Below are positions 14,385 to 21,086 of a stretch of DNA of 21,086 bases, one piece after another. How positions within the stretch are numbered: the stretch's first letter is position 1; each line of letters begins with the position of its first letter. The stretch covers positions 1 to 21,086 of the IMG/VR virus record IMGVR_UViG_3300025669_002485. One strand, given 5' to 3'. The DNA comes from a virus. The notes under the pieces are model-generated. The model was given only the letters and a program-made list of their open reading frames with translations, was not told where the DNA came from and made no database searches. The position numbers and the translations under genes are program-made.

Positions 14385-15032
14385 TCAATTATTTGTTTTT
14401 ATCCATTCTTTATTGTGCCTGTTTTTTAGCCTTCGAGATGCCTGGTTATGGTAAATTACAATATCCTTTTCTTTTAACATATGTAGGGGCAAAGTATTAT
14501 TTTGATTAGGAAACACTATGTAGCTATAAGGCAATTCATAAACTTTCAAATCCTTCCTTCTATTTACAACTACTTCCATACTTCTCTGCTCTATGGTATT
14601 TGGGCTTTTGGAAATTTCTTCAATGAACTCCTCCACTAACCCAATTACCTTTGAATTGTAATTTAGATACATTGTGCCACTAAGAAGATGAAATTTATTC
14701 CCATCCTTTTGTTTTCGCCACCTCCACATCCAGTTCAAAAAATGCACACCAATATCGTATTCATTAGGAATCTCCCAGAAAAGAGAAGGATACTTTTTTA
14801 CTTCAGCATCTGAATCAAGGAACACAATACTTGACCCCTCATGTTTATGAAGCATTTTAAGAATAAATTCCGACTTATAGCTCGTATTAGCTTGCCATGA
14901 ACCTCTATCTTCAGGATACTCTATATCATATTCCAAATTAAACTTCTTTAAAGATGGAATTAGAAATTTATTTATTACATCAATATAAGGAGTTTCTGCT
15001 GTCGCATATGAACAAAAAATAATCTTCTTCAT
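14385..15032 (-). CDS. GT-A fold nucleotide-sugar transferase
   Basis: A 215-residue protein with a GT-A-like arrangement: an N-terminal strand KKIIFCSYAT, a long helical segment, then SIVFLDSDAEV with the D73-x-D75 metal-binding motif. An acceptor-loop-like LLSGTMYLNYN (116-126) and a C-terminal YHNQASRRLK (194-203) follow. This organisation resembles the nucleotide-diphospho-sugar transferases of the PF03407-like type. No membrane segment is seen. Its ATG overlaps the upstream methyltransferase stop by ATGA, with AAAGGAT upstream. Together with the GT2, DUF115-like and capsule-type genes it makes the fourth sugar-transfer candidate in the operon. The family call is by motif only. Substrate and linkage are unknown. 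Confidence 0.75.
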   Translation of the reverse strand: MKKIIFCSYATAETPYIDVINKFLIPSLKKFNLEYDIEYPEDRGSWQANTSYKSEFILKMLHKHEGSSIVFLDSDAEVKKYPSLFWEIPNEYDIGVHFLNWMWRWRKQKDGNKFHLLSGTMYLNYNSKVIGLVEEFIEEISKSPNTIEQRSMEVVVNRRKDLKVYELPYSYIVFPNQNNTLPLHMLKEKDIVIYHNQASRRLKNRHNKEWIKTNN

Positions 15033-15775
15033 TTCTTTATCCTTTTATCTACTGTTACTTTTCCGTGAAAACAATATTGATAACCTACTTCCCCATATTC
15101 ATCGTAAGTGGTTGTTTTATAAATTCCCCTTCTTTTCCAATCATCATTACTAATCATTTTACCACAAGGACAAATTATTCCATGTTTCATTTCTTTAGGA
15201 ACTCTTACCAAACAAATAAGATTAAACCCATTTAATCTATCAGGAACTTTCTCTAAAGATACTAATTCTAATCCAATCTTTTTAACATAATTTCTTATTT
15301 CTTTTTCACTAAAATGTTCCCAATGCCATTTAGAACGTTTTACAGGAATGCTTATATGAGGCACAGAGAAAATTAAGTATTCCTTAGTCCATTCTTTAAA
15401 TTTATCAAATAATTTATCAATATCTTTTATATGTTCCACTATCTCAAAAGCAACCACAACATCATACTTTTCTTTAATGTCAAAAACATCTCCACAAAGA
15501 TAGTTTATGTTTTTTCTTTTCCAATAAACATTGGCATAATCTATAGCTTCTTTACTATCGTCTATTGCTATTACCTTTCTTGCCTTGTTTGCTAATAAAA
15601 CACTCCCATAACCACATCCACAACCCAAATCTAATACTGTGTCAGTATTTTTAACTATTGTATAGGCTCTTTTATATCTATCTATATGAGTGGGTTCTAT
15701 TTTGTCTAAAGAAATTGCTACTTGTCTTTCTCCAGAATTTAATCTTTTATCTTGGTCTTTTCTTTGTTCGTTCAT
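15029..15775 (-). CDS. Class I SAM methyltransferase with C-terminal cysteine motif
   Basis: A 248-residue SAM-dependent methyltransferase of the Methyltransf_11/23 type. Motif I is VLDLGCGCGYGS (47-58), the acidic ribose contact is IDDSKEAI (71-78), then CGDVFDI (94-100), with FEIVEHI at 110-116 as the post-motif. After the Rossmann core comes a 50-residue extension with CPCG (202-205) and a later YCFHG (234-238). This is a possible small metal-binding finger not usual for the family. The first 30 residues include SGERQVAIS, reminiscent of O-methyltransferases in polysaccharide loci. It overlaps both neighbouring genes by ATGA. The acceptor is not evident; a sugar hydroxyl or carboxyl is likely in this context. 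Confidence 0.9.
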   Translation of the reverse strand: MNEQRKDQDKRLNSGERQVAISLDKIEPTHIDRYKRAYTIVKNTDTVLDLGCGCGYGSVLLANKARKVIAIDDSKEAIDYANVYWKRKNINYLCGDVFDIKEKYDVVVAFEIVEHIKDIDKLFDKFKEWTKEYLIFSVPHISIPVKRSKWHWEHFSEKEIRNYVKKIGLELVSLEKVPDRLNGFNLICLVRVPKEMKHGIICPCGKMISNDDWKRRGIYKTTTYDEYGEVGYQYCFHGKVTVDKRIKK

Positions 15776-16818
15776 TTTCTTGTTCCTATTAATACAAAAT
15801 ATCCTCTAACTTTATGCTTATAAACTTTAACATTAAATCCTGCTTCAGTAAATAATTTTCTTACACTTATTTCTCGATTTAAAGCCAAACTATTAATTTG
15901 ACTTCTTCGTTCTTTTGCTCTTGTTGGAATGACTACTACTTTGCATAAAGGTAATATTTTTTCTTTTAATAATTTTATTTCTTCATTGTTCATATGATAT
16001 AAAACAAAAGAAGCAACCAAAGCATTGCAAGTTGGTTTATTATTCAAAGCATAATTCTTGAAACTGGTATTGTAAAGTTTTACTTTTTCATTATTTCCCC
16101 ACAGTGATTTTATACAATCCACAGTTATTTGAGCTTGTTTATAATATTTCTCTTGCTTTTCTAAGGCAATAAGACTTTTAGCATGTTGCATAATAGACCA
16201 AATAAACATACCTGCATTGCATCCTATATCCAAAACTCTACATCCATCTAAAACAGATAAATGTTTGGAAGCAAAATCAAGACGTTGTTTTACATTTCCA
16301 TGTGTATGATAAGGTTTAATAGCTTTATCCCATTTCTTGGCAATTTTACTATGAATTATTTCAGGGATTATGGTATCTTTTATTGCTTTAAGATTACCAA
16401 AATTATAATCAGGATGACTATAAACAACATCTACAGGAATTTCTTTAATACCTAATTGTTGGGCACAGAACAATCTATGTCGCCCATCAACTAATAAAAT
16501 ATCTCCATCTCTTCCAATAGCAACTTCCACACTTCTCATGTTTGGGTTTTGAATGTAACCTTTTGTTTTAATGTTTTCATACAAACCTTCCCAATTATAA
16601 ACAGATTTTTTACCTGATTTAAACAATAAAAAATCCCTATGAAATCTACTATCATAAATTGTTTGCTTGGTTGTATCCCAACTACCTGTTAAAATCTCTC
16701 CAATTAATTTAAACTTTTTTTCATTAATTCTTCTTACTCTAGTAGTTATACACCCACCTATTGGAGAAACTCTTTTTACTACCTTTGGGTCTATAAATAT
16801 CTCATTTTTCTTTCTCAT
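15772..16818 (-). CDS. ParB-like domain fused to SAM methyltransferase
   Basis: A 348-residue two-part protein. Residues 97-131 carry a ParB/sulfiredoxin-fold signature: VEVAIGRDGDILLVDGRHRL with the conserved DGRHR at 111-115, followed by ALG-type and IPVDVVY strands. Residues 190-345 are a methyltransferase, with VLDIGCNAG (195-203), an acidic ribose contact at E220 and a VLYHMNNEEI-like catalytic loop. ParB-like folds include nucleotide- and ATP-binding enzymes as well as DNA-binding proteins. In polysaccharide loci such fusions may act as small-molecule kinases or modifying enzymes, not in chromosome partition. I infer a carbohydrate role here from the neighbours. GGAGG near the start supports translation one nt after the radical SAM gene. 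It shares ATGA with the next gene. Confidence 0.82.
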   Translation of the reverse strand: MRKKNEIFIDPKVVKRVSPIGGCITTRVRRINEKKFKLIGEILTGSWDTTKQTIYDSRFHRDFLLFKSGKKSVYNWEGLYENIKTKGYIQNPNMRSVEVAIGRDGDILLVDGRHRLFCAQQLGIKEIPVDVVYSHPDYNFGNLKAIKDTIIPEIIHSKIAKKWDKAIKPYHTHGNVKQRLDFASKHLSVLDGCRVLDIGCNAGMFIWSIMQHAKSLIALEKQEKYYKQAQITVDCIKSLWGNNEKVKLYNTSFKNYALNNKPTCNALVASFVLYHMNNEEIKLLKEKILPLCKVVVIPTRAKERRSQINSLALNREISVRKLFTEAGFNVKVYKHKVRGYFVLIGTRK

Positions 16819-16819
16819 A

Positions 16820-18091
16820 CTATTGTTTCCTCCATTTTTTAATATTTACTCGTAATTGTTTCATAAATTTTACAAACTCTACTTTACTAATACTATCATT
16901 TGTGTATAACCAATTACTATCAAGGTCTCCAGGATGTATTTGTATTCTTGAAAAGTCCATATCCAAAGACACTTTGCCCTTTTCATACATTCTTTGCCAT
17001 AATGGACTCCCTGGAAGTGGTTGGCAACAATATTGCATGAAAGATTTAAACTTGTGTTTTCCATTCCATTTTTTAAGAAATTCACTTGTCTTATTCATAC
17101 TCTCTAATGTCTCTCCAGGATAACCCCATACAGAAGAAGCCCCTGACCTTATTCCATGTTTACCAAATAAAGTAATACAATTTTCAAAATCTTTAGTAGT
17201 CACTCTACCTTTTTTCATTGCATTTAATATTTTCGGTGAGGCAGATTCTAATCCAAATCCTGCTAATTTTAATCCCAAGTCCTTTAATACTCTTACAATG
17301 TCATCAGTTACCAATTCAGAATTAACAGAACCTTTCACTATCTTAACTTTACCTAATAGATTTCTTTTATTTAATTCTTCTTTTAATCCTACTACTTTCT
17401 TCAAATTAAAAAAAGAAATGTCATCCAAAAAAACATAATTAGTCTTACCACTTTTTTTATAATGAGTTTCTATTATATCCACCAATCTTTGAGGAGATAA
17501 ATATCTAAAGGGTCTCCAAATAGCCTGTTCAGAACAATGGTCACAGTTATTTACACATCCTCTTGTTGTTAGTATTGCAACAGCGTCTCCGAAGTCGTAT
17601 TTAATCTGGGGATAAATTGGAATGGGCAATTCATCCATAGGAAGTGGCTTTCTTGATTTGTTAATTATTATTCTATTACCATCCCAAAATGAAATTCCAT
17701 CAACTTCTTCTAAACAACCCATTTTGTATTTCTCTATGTGCTTTAATAATTCTACTATTGTTACTTCTCCTTCTCCTAATATTCCTATATCCACCTCTTT
17801 GGACATGGTTAGAGGCAGGGCTGTGATGTGAGTTCCTCCCATAATTATCAAAGAACCCAATTTGTCCTTGGTTTCTTTAGCTAATCTTTTAGCAATCATA
17901 TAGGATTCAGTAGCAGAAGAAATTCCAACTATATCAGGCTTAAATTTAACTATCTCATCTAAGGAATAACAAATCTTAATATCTATATCTAATTTAGCCT
18001 CTCTCATACTTGCTATGAGATAATCAAATGTTACTGAATGACTCTTTCTCTGTCTCTCATGTAAAAATACTTTAATTAATGCTAATTTCAT
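16820..18091 (-). CDS. Radical SAM protein with cobalamin-binding-type N-terminal domain
   Basis: A 423-residue protein of the B12-binding plus radical SAM architecture. The N-terminal Rossmann-like domain has DIVGISSATESY (53-64), LIIMGGTHITALP (81-93) and VDIGILGEGE (100-109). These match the cobalamin-domain pattern GG-x-H-x-T-x-x-P and GEGE. The radical SAM cluster motif is C179-x3-C183-x2-C186 in RGCVNNCDHC. SAM-binding elements follow: LKLAGFGLESAS near 275 and a later GYPGET. Such enzymes form 5'-deoxyadenosyl radicals and, with cobalamin, methylate unreactive carbons or phosphorus, or rearrange substrates. No DxHxxG cobalamin-ligand motif is seen, as in many members. AAGGAG precedes the start. 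It is one of two adjacent radical SAM genes. The reaction is unknown. Confidence 0.93.
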   Translation of the reverse strand: MKLALIKVFLHERQRKSHSVTFDYLIASMREAKLDIDIKICYSLDEIVKFKPDIVGISSATESYMIAKRLAKETKDKLGSLIIMGGTHITALPLTMSKEVDIGILGEGEVTIVELLKHIEKYKMGCLEEVDGISFWDGNRIIINKSRKPLPMDELPIPIYPQIKYDFGDAVAILTTRGCVNNCDHCSEQAIWRPFRYLSPQRLVDIIETHYKKSGKTNYVFLDDISFFNLKKVVGLKEELNKRNLLGKVKIVKGSVNSELVTDDIVRVLKDLGLKLAGFGLESASPKILNAMKKGRVTTKDFENCITLFGKHGIRSGASSVWGYPGETLESMNKTSEFLKKWNGKHKFKSFMQYCCQPLPGSPLWQRMYEKGKVSLDMDFSRIQIHPGDLDSNWLYTNDSISKVEFVKFMKQLRVNIKKWRKQ

Positions 18092-18103
18092 TTCTTTTTC
18101 TCC

Positions 18104-19135
18104 TTATCTTATTTGCATGTTATACTCTAAAGGACTCTTTCCGTCATAAAATTTAGTTCCAGGAAAAGCTTGAAATTTGTAAAAACCACCTACAATCAAT
18201 TTTCCTTTATTTATTTTTATAAAATTCTTAGTTGCCTCAACATCTTCCCTTGTTTCTTGTGGGAAATCATGTATGAAAGAAGCAGAAATACTTAATCCTG
18301 CTCTATTTGCTATGTCTATGGTTTTCTGATTATCCTCTACAGTGGCTTGCTTGTTGTAAATTTTAAGTATCCTATTACTTCCACTCTCTGCCCCAAACTT
18401 TATCCTTCTACATCTCATTTCCTTGAGCATTTTGGCTTTCTCTTCTGTTAATAATTTCGCCCTCACTTGGATTTCAAGATAAAGTCTTTTGTTGAATTCT
18501 TCCCTCATCCACAATTCATAAAATTCATTGAATCTTTTAGTATTAGCTATAAATAAATCATCCTGTAAATAAACTATCATTGCATGGGGATTATTTTTGA
18601 AAACCTGCTTTATTTCTTTTATTATGTATTGTGCACCATGAAATCTTGCCCTTTTCCAATAGGTATGTGAGGAGCAATAATAGCAATTAAAAGGACATCC
18701 TCTTGAAGTCATAAAGGACATTAATTTAGTAGGACATTTTCCCCTAAATGGATGTTTTATAGTGTCTAAATTCTCTATTAAAGGTTCTCTTATTATTTTA
18801 GTTTCCACTTTATTATCTATAATCTTTTGAAAAGCATTTTCACCTTCTCCTATCACTATATGCTTAAAAGGATAATCTTTTAATCCTTCCCAAAGAGTCC
18901 CCTGCCCACCTATTACAATTGGAATTTTAGTTGAATCAAGAATAAGTATTGCTTCTTTTAATCCTTGCACTACACTTGATAGTCCTATTAAATCACAGTC
19001 TTTCAATTCCTCTCTATTCTTAATTATTTCAATGTCAGCATTAATACAATTAGATTTTAAATAACCAAGCCCCAAAGGGTATTCAGAGTATCTATTATTC
19101 AGTTCCCCACCACATTGATAAAGTTTAATTTTCAT
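18104..19135 (-). CDS. Radical SAM protein with shortened cobalamin-type domain
   Basis: A 343-residue protein. Residues 20-110 look like a reduced cobalamin-binding-type Rossmann domain: YPLGLGYL, DLIGLSSVVQ (48-57), IPIVIGGQGTLWEGL (71-85) and HIVIGEGENA (92-101). His-Thr of the longer paralogue's GGTHIT is absent here (GGQGTL). The radical SAM motif is C147-x3-C151-x2-C154 in RGCPFNCYYC, followed by RIKFGAESGS near 241-250 and FIHDFPQET around 288-296. It starts inside the upstream chimera gene with an 11-nt overlap and a weak ribosome site (GGAA), so it is probably translationally coupled. It has the same overall plan as the radical SAM gene at 16820-18091 but is only distantly similar to it. 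The reaction is not identifiable. Confidence 0.92.
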   Translation of the reverse strand: MKIKLYQCGGELNNRYSEYPLGLGYLKSNCINADIEIIKNREELKDCDLIGLSSVVQGLKEAILILDSTKIPIVIGGQGTLWEGLKDYPFKHIVIGEGENAFQKIIDNKVETKIIREPLIENLDTIKHPFRGKCPTKLMSFMTSRGCPFNCYYCSSHTYWKRARFHGAQYIIKEIKQVFKNNPHAMIVYLQDDLFIANTKRFNEFYELWMREEFNKRLYLEIQVRAKLLTEEKAKMLKEMRCRRIKFGAESGSNRILKIYNKQATVEDNQKTIDIANRAGLSISASFIHDFPQETREDVEATKNFIKINKGKLIVGGFYKFQAFPGTKFYDGKSPLEYNMQIR

Positions 19136-19835
19136 ATACTTTTTCCATAATTTTATACATTTCCATTTCTGTAAGGATAATCTTGGTCTTACTTGGTTTA
19201 AGATTTATCGAGTAAATATATTTCTCCAAAGGCAGTTCACAATAAGTGAATATTTTCTTTAGCTCTTTAGCAGGGTTATTAATTAAGTCCAAATAATTTA
19301 AGGTATAAAAATCTGTATTTTTTCTACATTTCTCTACATAGTCTATAGTTTCATTCCATTTATTTATAACCTCTTCCAACTTAAATTTTGGAACTCTATG
19401 TTTGAATGAATTAATAACTCCTATTGGATTCCTATAAATTGCTATTATTTTGGGTTCTAGAAAGATTTTAGGAAGTATTGAAACAGCAAAGGAAAGTGCA
19501 GGTGCTTTTAGAAGGAGTCTTTTCTCTTCAAGATTTTTGCTTACTTCTTTTCTTATTTTCTCTCTAATTGCTCGGTAAGGAGATACAAAAGAAGCTAATA
19601 CCCAAATACCTTGTTTTAAAAATAATTTAGATAATTCAGTTACTCTTCTTAAATTCTCATTCCTATCTTCTTTTGAAAATCTCAAATCTTTCCATAATTT
19701 ACCTCTCACAATATCCCCATCTAATCTTTGATTAGATATGTTCATTGTGTTTAATACTTTGGACAATTCATCCATAAGAGTAGTTTTCCCACTACAAGGA
19801 ATTCCAGTAGCCCAAATCAAATATGCTTTATTCAT
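19125..19835 (-). CDS. APS kinase-sulfotransferase chimera
   Basis: A 236-residue fusion. Residues 1-98 follow adenylylsulfate kinase (CysC): Walker A GIPCSGKTT (11-19), LDGDIVR (38-44), FSKEDRNEN (53-61), RR at 63-64 and SFVSPYR (82-88). CysC normally continues into a substrate-lid third with CEKRD and KGLYKKA motifs, which is absent here. Residues 105-236 instead look like the back half of a PAPS sulfotransferase: LLLKAPALSF (107-116), the 3'-phosphate-binding motif R135 to S143 in YRNPIGVINSF (same eight-residue spacing as in SULT enzymes), W160 and YLDLINNP (181-188). It would phosphorylate APS to PAPS and pass sulfate on. Whether each half is active is inference. It overlaps the upstream capsule-type gene by ATGA and the downstream radical SAM gene by 11 nt. 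Confidence 0.85.
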   Translation of the reverse strand: MNKAYLIWATGIPCSGKTTLMDELSKVLNTMNISNQRLDGDIVRGKLWKDLRFSKEDRNENLRRVTELSKLFLKQGIWVLASFVSPYRAIREKIRKEVSKNLEEKRLLLKAPALSFAVSILPKIFLEPKIIAIYRNPIGVINSFKHRVPKFKLEEVINKWNETIDYVEKCRKNTDFYTLNYLDLINNPAKELKKIFTYCELPLEKYIYSINLKPSKTKIILTEMEMYKIMEKVYEN

Positions 19836-21019
19836 ACTCCTAATCTTCTCCGAATACGAATTCTATCTCTCTTAACGAAATGTCTATTATATAAAAATCT
19901 GTAAAAATATAAGAACCATAATTTCATCTGGTTTACATTGATAATGTATTCAGGGTTTTCTTTTACTTTTTTCCAATTTAAACTGTTAGAATATTCCAAA
20001 GTAAATCCCTTCTGAGAAAAATAGGCATCACCAAAGACTACAACTGGTTTTTCTAATAAACATGCCTCTAAACCGCACTGAGAGGTATTAACGAACACTA
20101 AATCGGCTCTTTTGATTAGTTCTTGTGTATTAATAGTTTGGTCTTTAAATCCACTTACTATTACAACATTTTGGGGCTTTTTCTGTTTTTCTAACCATTT
20201 CCCTGTTTGTCCCCATTTTCTATGATGATACTTATCTTCTTTGGGATGACATTTTAAAATTACATTCCAATCCTTAAATTCTGTCTCAGCCAGTTCAAAA
20301 ACTCTTTTAATAAAAGTCTCATTGTTAAATTGAGAATCATACAAAGTAACTTGGTCTGCATAAACCTGAAGAGGAACAAAAATAGTTTTATCATACTTTA
20401 AAGTTGGTAATTTTCTTTCAGAAGGAGTAGGATAATTAAGAGATTCAAATACCTTTTTTATAATTTCATCGACTTCTTTTTCTCGTTCTGGAGTTAGCAC
20501 TCTCGTATCCAGCCAGTCCTGAGAGCATCTGGCAAACAAATGTCTATTAACTATGAAACCAGTATCAAAATCAATAAAAATCTTATCTTTGATAAAGGAA
20601 TTTTCAATAGTAATTATACCTATTCCCATCTCCCTTGCTACCTCTGCACAAGCCCTTGCATAATAAGTTAATCCTCCTTCTATCATTATATAATCGGGGT
20701 TTTCTTCTTTGAATGTTTTAAAACACCAATCTATTATAGCCATTGTCCTTTTAATCCATTTAACTTCCATTGCTTTATTATTACCATACCAATTTATCTC
20801 TCTTGCCATTGCTACTTTTATCATGTTTCTCAAATTAAATCCTTTATGATAAGGGTCTGCTGTTTCTGGTAAGGGCATTTCAAAGACTCTCATACCTCTA
20901 CCTACCTTGCCAGGTTCTATTCTCTTGAGTTCTACCCCACTTTTTTTAAGAAAAGCAAATTGATGTTTATTCTTGGGGAATACCCAACACATCCAATCCA
21001 AAAGAATTATTTTTCTCAT
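19832..21019 (-). CDS. Capsule polysaccharide synthesis-type glycosyltransferase
   Basis: A 395-residue protein with the Capsule_synth (KpsC/KpsS/LipB-like, PF05159) signature in its second half: IFVPLQVYADQVTLYDSQF (213-231), VILKCHPKE (253-261), then INTQELIKRADLVFVNTSQ and CGLEACLLEKPVVVFGDAYF (296-334). The first half, with YIMIEGGLTYYARACAEVA near 110-128 and ITIENSF, is a Rossmann-like donor or acceptor domain. Members transfer Kdo or other sugars during capsule or lipopolysaccharide export. It is the first complete gene of the minus-strand operon. GGAG lies seven nt upstream of the ATG, and its start overlaps the stop of a truncated upstream gene (ATGA). Donor sugar is not readable. 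The absence of Wza/KpsM-type export genes in the window is noted. Confidence 0.88.
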   Translation of the reverse strand: MRKIILLDWMCWVFPKNKHQFAFLKKSGVELKRIEPGKVGRGMRVFEMPLPETADPYHKGFNLRNMIKVAMAREINWYGNNKAMEVKWIKRTMAIIDWCFKTFKEENPDYIMIEGGLTYYARACAEVAREMGIGIITIENSFIKDKIFIDFDTGFIVNRHLFARCSQDWLDTRVLTPEREKEVDEIIKKVFESLNYPTPSERKLPTLKYDKTIFVPLQVYADQVTLYDSQFNNETFIKRVFELAETEFKDWNVILKCHPKEDKYHHRKWGQTGKWLEKQKKPQNVVIVSGFKDQTINTQELIKRADLVFVNTSQCGLEACLLEKPVVVFGDAYFSQKGFTLEYSNSLNWKKVKENPEYIINVNQMKLWFLYFYRFLYNRHFVKRDRIRIRRRLGV

Positions 21020-21086
21020 TTATTTCTCCACATTACAAATGGCGGTTTCTTAATTAATTTACTTTGGTCTAAATTATCTATAAAAT
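21016..21086 (-). CDS. C-terminal end of an upstream operon gene (truncated by window)
   Basis: On the minus strand an open frame enters from the right edge and ends in a TGA that overlaps the ATG of the capsule-type gene (ATGA), the same junction type used throughout this operon. The visible 22 residues end in KKPPFVMWRNK. The other two frames are closed by stops within this 67-nt stretch. The family cannot be judged. Confidence 0.6.
   Translation of the reverse strand, partial: FIDNLDQSKLIKKPPFVMWRNK

Noticed and set aside
14315-14509. Short + strand open frame across the 60-nt gap between the two glycosyltransferase-like genes
   Set aside because: It covers the gap and the 3' end of a supported minus-strand gene, with no plausible ribosome site or recognisable protein.
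6-21086. tRNA genes, attachment sites or insertion sequences
   Set aside because: I saw no cloverleaf-like sequence, no transposase and no long direct or inverted terminal repeats. Gaps between genes are too short to hold them, though a covariance-model scan was not possible here.

Overview
The window looks like part of an AT-rich genome of a tailed phage (Caudoviricetes) or a closely related provirus. The evidence is an ordered tail-morphogenesis run on the + strand: a tape measure protein, a distal-tail-like protein, a gp27/GPD-like hub and appendage proteins. It also has two free-standing mobile-type endonucleases and very tight gene packing. Ribosome binding sites of the AAGGAGG type and a classical rho-independent terminator point to a bacterial host. 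The sequence does not let me name the host, and an archaeal virus is not strictly excluded.

Layout. From 6 to 11325 (+) lies one late tail module: two small genes in the tail-chaperone position, a 998-residue tape measure protein, a short Dit-like protein, an HNH homing endonuclease wedged into the operon, three small structural proteins, a 960-residue fusion of a LamG-type lectin, two sets of short repeats and a tail hub, and two further appendage-type proteins. A strong hairpin at 11346-11368, with T-runs usable on both strands, separates this module from a convergent block.

From 21086 down to 11392 (-) lies a single compact operon of eleven complete genes plus the tail end of a twelfth. 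Most neighbours overlap by 1, 4 or 11 nt. In transcription order: a capsule-synthesis-type glycosyltransferase, an APS-kinase/sulfotransferase chimera, two radical SAM proteins with cobalamin-binding-type N-termini, a ParB-like/methyltransferase fusion, a second methyltransferase, a GT-A-like transferase, a DUF115-like glycosyltransferase-fold protein, a DUF3307 membrane protein, a permuted papain-like hydrolase, a zinc-finger PD-(D/E)XK endonuclease and a GT2 glycosyltransferase.

Reading them together (inference), the minus-strand operon looks like a phage-borne glycan assembly and decoration pathway with sugar transfer, methylation, sulfation and radical SAM chemistry. It could modify the virion or remodel the host surface. 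No sugar-nucleotide biosynthesis enzymes are visible, so activated sugars would come from the host or from genes outside the window. The most unusual single gene is the fusion of an APS-kinase front half to a sulfotransferase back half, potentially making and using PAPS in one 236-residue chain. The second notable signal is that two unrelated nucleases, HNH and PD-(D/E)XK, on opposite strands carry the same Cys4 zinc-finger modules and linker.
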